From the NCBI GenBank assembly GCA_934203355.1, contig CAKPZC010000029.1, positions 1 through 29,176 of the forward strand: 29,176 nucleotides of DNA, in the 5' to 3' direction. This DNA comes from an uncultured Prevotella sp. Its GTDB lineage: Bacteria > Bacteroidota > Bacteroidia > Bacteroidales > Bacteroidaceae. The notes beneath the pieces are model-generated. The model had not been told where the DNA came from. It made no database searches and worked only from the letters and a program-made list of their open reading frames with translations. Each line of letters starts with the position of its first letter. Position 1 is the first letter of the stretch. The translations under genes and the position numbers were made by a program. Of this stretch, positions 25,176 through 29,176 are shown piece by piece.

Positions 25176-26378
25176 ATGAAGAAAACTAAGATTTTATTGG
25201 TTGCAGCATTGTCTGCAGTGCTCGCCTCTTGTGGTGGCGGCAAGAGTGGTGGAAAGCCAAACTTCGGCGACAATGAGTATGCCGTACGTACTGTGCAGGG
25301 TCAGAACGCTGACCTCCAGACCACTTATCCCGCAACAATCAAGGGTGTTCAGGACGTTGAGATTCGTCCGAAAGTTTCTGGTTTCATCACAAAGCTTTGC
25401 GTTAAGGAAGGTCAGCAGGTTAAGGCTGGTCAGCTTCTCTTCGTCATCGACAACGTAACCTACGCTGCCGCTGTTCGTCAGGCAAAGGCTGCCGTGAATG
25501 CTGCCAAGGCACAGCTCAATACTGCCCGCCTTACATACAACAACTCTGAGAAGCTGTTCAAGAACAATGTTATTGGTTCTTATGAGCTTCAGTCGTCAAA
25601 GAATGCCATGGAAAGTGCTGCCGCCCAGTTGGCACAGGCCGAGGCTGCCTATGTTTCTGCTAAGCAGAATCTCAACTTCTGCTTCGTAACAAGCCCCACC
25701 AATGGTGTAGTAGGCGACCTGCCTTATCGTGTAGGTGCTCTTGTTAGTGCATCATCACAGCAGCCTCTTACAACCGTTTCTAACAACTCTACAATGCAGG
25801 TATACTTCTCTATGACCGAGAAGGACCTCCTCGATATGACCAAGACAGCTGGTGGCGTGAACTCTGCTATCTCAAACTATCCCGCTGTAAAACTCCAGCT
25901 TGCCGACGGTTCTATCTACAACCACCCGGGCAAGGTTGCTACTGTGAGTGGTGTTATCGACCCGACAACAGGTTCTGTTTCACTGCGTGCCGATTTCCCC
26001 AACCCCGAGCGTGTGCTCAAGACAGGTGCTTCGGGCTCAATCGTTGTGCCTCACACCGTATCGGGTGCTGTCATTGTTCCTCAGGATGCTGTTGTTGAGG
26101 TTCAGGATAAGCACTTCGTTTATGTAGTGGGCAAGGACAACAAGGTGAAGTATACACCTGTGACACTCAACTCCCAAAACGACGGCAAGAACTATATCAT
26201 CACTTCGGGCCTTCACGTTGGCGACCGCTTCGTGGTTAATGGCGTTTCTTCACTCCAGGATGGTATGGAAATAAAGTCGCTCACCGAGGCACAGTATGCC
26301 GACAAGCTGAAGAAGACCGAGGAACTTGGCGAGGCACAGGGCGACCTTGGCAAACTGAAGAAGGCATTCGGAAAATAA
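25176..26378 (+). CDS. RND efflux periplasmic adaptor lipoprotein (AcrA/MexA type)
   Basis: A 400-residue membrane fusion protein. A lipoprotein signal peptide ends in the lipobox LASC (Cys19), so it should be tethered to the inner membrane facing the periplasm. Order: barrel-sandwich half with VEIRPKVSGFITKLCVKEGQQVKAGQLLF; an alanine-rich coiled-coil hairpin at about 95-170; the second lipoyl half (NFCFVTSPTNGVVGDL); a beta-barrel; and a membrane-proximal domain (GAVIVPQDAVVEVQDKHFVYVV). The adaptor links the inner-membrane pump to an outer-membrane channel. It is 174 nt upstream of the pump gene, with a repeat between. No outer-membrane factor gene is inside the window; in such operons it often follows the pump. 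Confidence 0.95.
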   Translation: MKKTKILLVAALSAVLASCGGGKSGGKPNFGDNEYAVRTVQGQNADLQTTYPATIKGVQDVEIRPKVSGFITKLCVKEGQQVKAGQLLFVIDNVTYAAAVRQAKAAVNAAKAQLNTARLTYNNSEKLFKNNVIGSYELQSSKNAMESAAAQLAQAEAAYVSAKQNLNFCFVTSPTNGVVGDLPYRVGALVSASSQQPLTTVSNNSTMQVYFSMTEKDLLDMTKTAGGVNSAISNYPAVKLQLADGSIYNHPGKVATVSGVIDPTTGSVSLRADFPNPERVLKTGASGSIVVPHTVSGAVIVPQDAVVEVQDKHFVYVVGKDNKVKYTPVTLNSQNDGKNYIITSGLHVGDRFVVNGVSSLQDGMEIKSLTEAQYADKLKKTEELGEAQGDLGKLKKAFGK

Positions 26379-26544
26379 ATTTTGAGTTTTGAGTGTTGAA
26401 TTATGAATTATTGCGACAAGTCGCAATTAGGAATTGATGAATTTTGAATTCATAGCAAACAACTCCCAACTCATAATTTTTTAACTCAAAATTGCAGCTT
26501 GCTGCAACAATTTAAAACTCAAAATTCAAAAATCAAAATTCAAG
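26378..26544. repeat. Composite inverted repeat between adaptor and pump genes
   Basis: Arms AATTTTGAGTTTT (26378-26390) and AAAACTCAAAATT (26514-26526) are perfect inverted copies. Inside are two similar palindromes, ATTGCGAC-AA-GTCGCAAT (26410-26427) and TTGCAGC-TT-GCTGCAA (26492-26507). The remainder is degenerate TTTTGAATT units. The first arm is identical to 12886-12898. The left arm begins within the adaptor stop codon. Confidence 0.75.
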
Positions 26545-26552
26545 ATAGTAAT

Positions 26553-29176
26553 ATGAAATTAGATAGATTTATCACACGCCCGGTGCTCTCCACGGTGATT
26601 TCAATCCTCGTGGTTATTCTGGGTGTACTCGGATTGGTGTCGCTGCCTATCGAGCAGTACCCTAATATGGCGCCTCCTACCATTATGGTGCGTGCAGCCT
26701 ATACTGGTGCTAACTCCCAGACTGTGCTCAACTCTGTGCTTGCGCCGCTTGAGGAGTCAATCAACGGTGTGGAGGGCATGACCTACATGACCTCATCAGC
26801 CACCAACTCTGGTTCGGCTTCTATCACCGTGTTCTTTAAGCAGGGTATGGACCCTGATATGTGTCAGGTGAATGTTCAGAACCGTGTGTCGCAGGCTTCA
26901 GCATTGCTGCCGGCTGAGGTAACAAAGGCTGGTGTGACGGTTATGAAGCGTCAGTCATCAACGGTTATCCTCTTTGGTCTTACAGCCGACGACGACCGCT
27001 ACGACGACGAGTTCCTCACCAACTATGCCAACATCAACGTTGTTCCAGCCATCAAGCGTGTCAACGGTGTGGGTGAGTGTCAGTGTTTCTCACAGAAGGA
27101 CTACACCATGCGCCTCTGGATTGACCCCGTGAAGATGAAGAGCTATAGTTTGATTCCTTCCGACATCACTGGCGTGCTCGCTCAGCAGAACATCGAGGCT
27201 GCTCCTGGTGCAGTAGGCGAGAATAGCGACAATCAGTATGAGTATACATTCCGCTATAGAGGTCGTCTGCAGACACCGGAGGAGTTTGGCAACATGATTA
27301 TCAAGTCTACTCAGGATGGCCAGACCATTCGTGTCAAGGATGTGGCACGCGTAGAGATGGGTGCCCTCTCATATAGCGTAGAGTCAAAGAACAACGGCAA
27401 GGCTTCTGTTACCATGATGGTGACCCAGACCGCTGGTTCTAACGCTACCGAGATTGCCACTAATATCAAGAAACTCCTCAAGGAGCAGGAGGCCTCAATG
27501 CCGCCGGGAATCCACTTCGACATCATGCAGGACGTTACTGAGTTCCTCTTCGCCTCTATCGAGGACCTTATCAAGACTCTCTGCGAGGCGTTCATCCTCG
27601 TGTTCATTGTGGTTTACATCTTCCTTCAGGACTGGCGCTCAACGCTCATCCCGCTTATCGCTGTGCCTGTGTCGTTGATTGGTACATTCTTCTTCCTCTA
27701 TGTGTTCGGCTTCTCGCTCAACTTATTGACACTTGCTGCCCTTGTGCTTGCCATCGCCATTGTGGTCGACGATGCCATTGTGGTTGTGGAGGCCGTCCAT
27801 GCCAAGCTCGACCTTGGCTACAAGTCGGCCAAGCTTGCGTCTATCGACGCCATGAACGAGATTTCGGGAGCCATCATCTCTATTACCCTCGTTATGGCAT
27901 CCGTGTTTATCCCAGTGTCATTCATGGGTGGTACGTCAGGTGCATTCTACCGTGAGTTCGGTATCACTATGGCTATCTCTATCATCATCTCGGCTCTTAA
28001 CGCCTTGACCCTTTCTCCGGCTCTTTGTGCTATCTTGCTGAAGCCTAAGGACGAGCATGGCAAGGAGCGCAAGATGTCGATTGTCGACCGCTTCCACGCA
28101 TCCTTTAATGCCGCTTATGGCAAGGTGCAGGAGAAGTACACCAAGGGTGTGCGCCGCCTTGTGGAGCGTCCGGTCATTGCTATCATCACAGTTGTCATCG
28201 CCATTGTGGGCATGGGTGTGCTTATGAGTACTACCAAGACTGGTCTTGTGCCTGACGAGGATACTGGTACTGTATTCTGTACTGTTTCTACACCTCCGGG
28301 AACTTCAATGAAGAAGACCAATGAGGTGATGGACCAGGTGGACCGTATGCTTGCCACCAACCCTGCCATTGCCAGTCGTATGCGTATCACTGGCTACAAC
28401 TTCATCGCTGGTCAGGGCTCTAACCAGGGTACGTTTATCGTTAAGCTCAAGAGCTTCGAGGAGCGTCAGAAACTGGAGGGACCGCTGAAGTATATCGGTG
28501 TGCACAACCTCGGTTCTACAATGGTGCTCGGTATGATCTACAAGCAGACCGCTGCCATCAAGGGTGCTCAGATTCTTGCCTTCCAGCCGCCTATGGTGCA
28601 GGGCTTCTCTGCAACCAACGGTATGACCTTCTCTATGCAGGACCGCACTGGTGGCGATGTTAACAAGTTCTACGACATCACCCAGAAGTTTATTGGCGAG
28701 CTCAACAAGCGTCCGGAGATTTCGAACGCCATGACCTCATACAACACCAAGTATCCGCAGTACAAGATTGATGTCGACGTGGCTAAGTGTAAGCAGAGTG
28801 GCATTGACGCTTCTACCGTGCTCACTACAATGCAGGGCTACTACGGTGGTATGTATGCGTCTAACTTCAACGCATACGGTAAGCTCTATCGTGTATACAT
28901 CCAGTCAGCACCTGAAAATCGTGCCGACCTGAAGAGTCTCGATAACATCTATGTGCGTACTTCGTCTGGCGAGATGGCTCCAATCAAGGAGTATGTCAAC
29001 CTAAGCCGTGTATATGGTCCGCAGGAAATCGACCGTTTCAACCTCTTTACGTCAATCAACGTCAACGCATCGGCAGCCGAGGGCTACTCTACTGGTGACG
29101 CTATCAACGCTATGGCTGAGGTTGCCAAGACCACTCTGCCAGCAGGCTACACCTACGAGTTCTCAGGTCTTACACG
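26553..29176 (+). CDS. RND multidrug efflux pump inner-membrane subunit (AcrB/MexB type), 3' end outside window
   Basis: The frame is open for 874 codons to the window edge; the family is about 1030-1060 residues, so roughly 160-180 are missing. The start MKLDRFITRPVLSTVISILVV is the family's cytoplasmic tip and first helix, and SLPIEQYPNMAPPTIMV follows. The proton-relay pair Asp406-Asp407 is in LAIAIVVDDAIVVVE, almost the numbering of E. coli AcrB 407/408. Conserved SFMGGTSGAFYREFG and TGLVPDEDTGTVF are present. The proton-driven trimer exports drugs, bile acids or similar amphiphiles from the periplasm through the adaptor. Substrates cannot be told from sequence. The start at 26553 is preceded by repeat DNA rather than a clear ribosome site. 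Confidence 0.95.
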   Translation, partial: MKLDRFITRPVLSTVISILVVILGVLGLVSLPIEQYPNMAPPTIMVRAAYTGANSQTVLNSVLAPLEESINGVEGMTYMTSSATNSGSASITVFFKQGMDPDMCQVNVQNRVSQASALLPAEVTKAGVTVMKRQSSTVILFGLTADDDRYDDEFLTNYANINVVPAIKRVNGVGECQCFSQKDYTMRLWIDPVKMKSYSLIPSDITGVLAQQNIEAAPGAVGENSDNQYEYTFRYRGRLQTPEEFGNMIIKSTQDGQTIRVKDVARVEMGALSYSVESKNNGKASVTMMVTQTAGSNATEIATNIKKLLKEQEASMPPGIHFDIMQDVTEFLFASIEDLIKTLCEAFILVFIVVYIFLQDWRSTLIPLIAVPVSLIGTFFFLYVFGFSLNLLTLAALVLAIAIVVDDAIVVVEAVHAKLDLGYKSAKLASIDAMNEISGAIISITLVMASVFIPVSFMGGTSGAFYREFGITMAISIIISALNALTLSPALCAILLKPKDEHGKERKMSIVDRFHASFNAAYGKVQEKYTKGVRRLVERPVIAIITVVIAIVGMGVLMSTTKTGLVPDEDTGTVFCTVSTPPGTSMKKTNEVMDQVDRMLATNPAIASRMRITGYNFIAGQGSNQGTFIVKLKSFEERQKLEGPLKYIGVHNLGSTMVLGMIYKQTAAIKGAQILAFQPPMVQGFSATNGMTFSMQDRTGGDVNKFYDITQKFIGELNKRPEISNAMTSYNTKYPQYKIDVDVAKCKQSGIDASTVLTTMQGYYGGMYASNFNAYGKLYRVYIQSAPENRADLKSLDNIYVRTSSGEMAPIKEYVNLSRVYGPQEIDRFNLFTSINVNASAAEGYSTGDAINAMAEVAKTTLPAGYTYEFSGLT

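Overview
The window is about 29 kb of what looks like core chromosome from a Bacteroidales bacterium, most likely of the Prevotella group (Prevotellaceae). The evidence is the gene set and gene order (dxs-trkA-trkH, metY-cysK, single-chain PurL, paired short CHR transporters, NhaD), a BspA-type leucine-rich repeat protein tail with a type IX-like C-terminus, and many copies of the Bacteroidota promoter box TAnnTTTG 19-20 nt downstream of a TTG/TTTG element. Shine-Dalgarno sequences are weak or absent, as is usual in this phylum. No phage, transposase, integrase, CRISPR array, tRNA or rRNA was recognised.

Layout. 1-800: start-less remnant of a BspA-like LRR surface protein with nearly identical 69-bp repeats, closed by a terminator. 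800-1230: a promoter, a candidate 39-codon small ORF built of short palindromes, and the promoter of a small outer-membrane beta-barrel protein (1231-1806). 1931-3982: nitroreductase and xseA, ending in a terminator shared with the convergent nhaD. 4087-7758 (minus strand): response regulator, sensor histidine kinase and NhaD Na+/H+ antiporter. 8089-12870: dxs, trkA and trkH (isoprenoid precursor synthesis and K+ uptake). 12980-13942: manA. 14228-16482: metY-cysK, with a structured leader. 16968-20711: purL, also with a structured leader. 20804-21932: two half-size CHR (chromate-type) transporters. 22066-23121 (minus): secreted M28 zinc peptidase. 23358-24803: tRNA nucleotidyltransferase with an HD domain. 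25176-29176: an RND efflux adaptor lipoprotein and its inner-membrane pump, which runs off the window end.

The window holds housekeeping metabolism (purine, sulfur amino acid, isoprenoid, mannose), ion homeostasis (NhaD, TrkAH) and envelope or efflux functions. I did not find a clear new multi-gene system. The signals most worth following are non-coding: a stacked helix in the metY leader, alternative pairings in the purL leader, paired hairpins at the 5' end of the efflux mRNA, a small ORF with its own promoter, and several dispersed intergenic inverted repeats, one of which splits the efflux operon.
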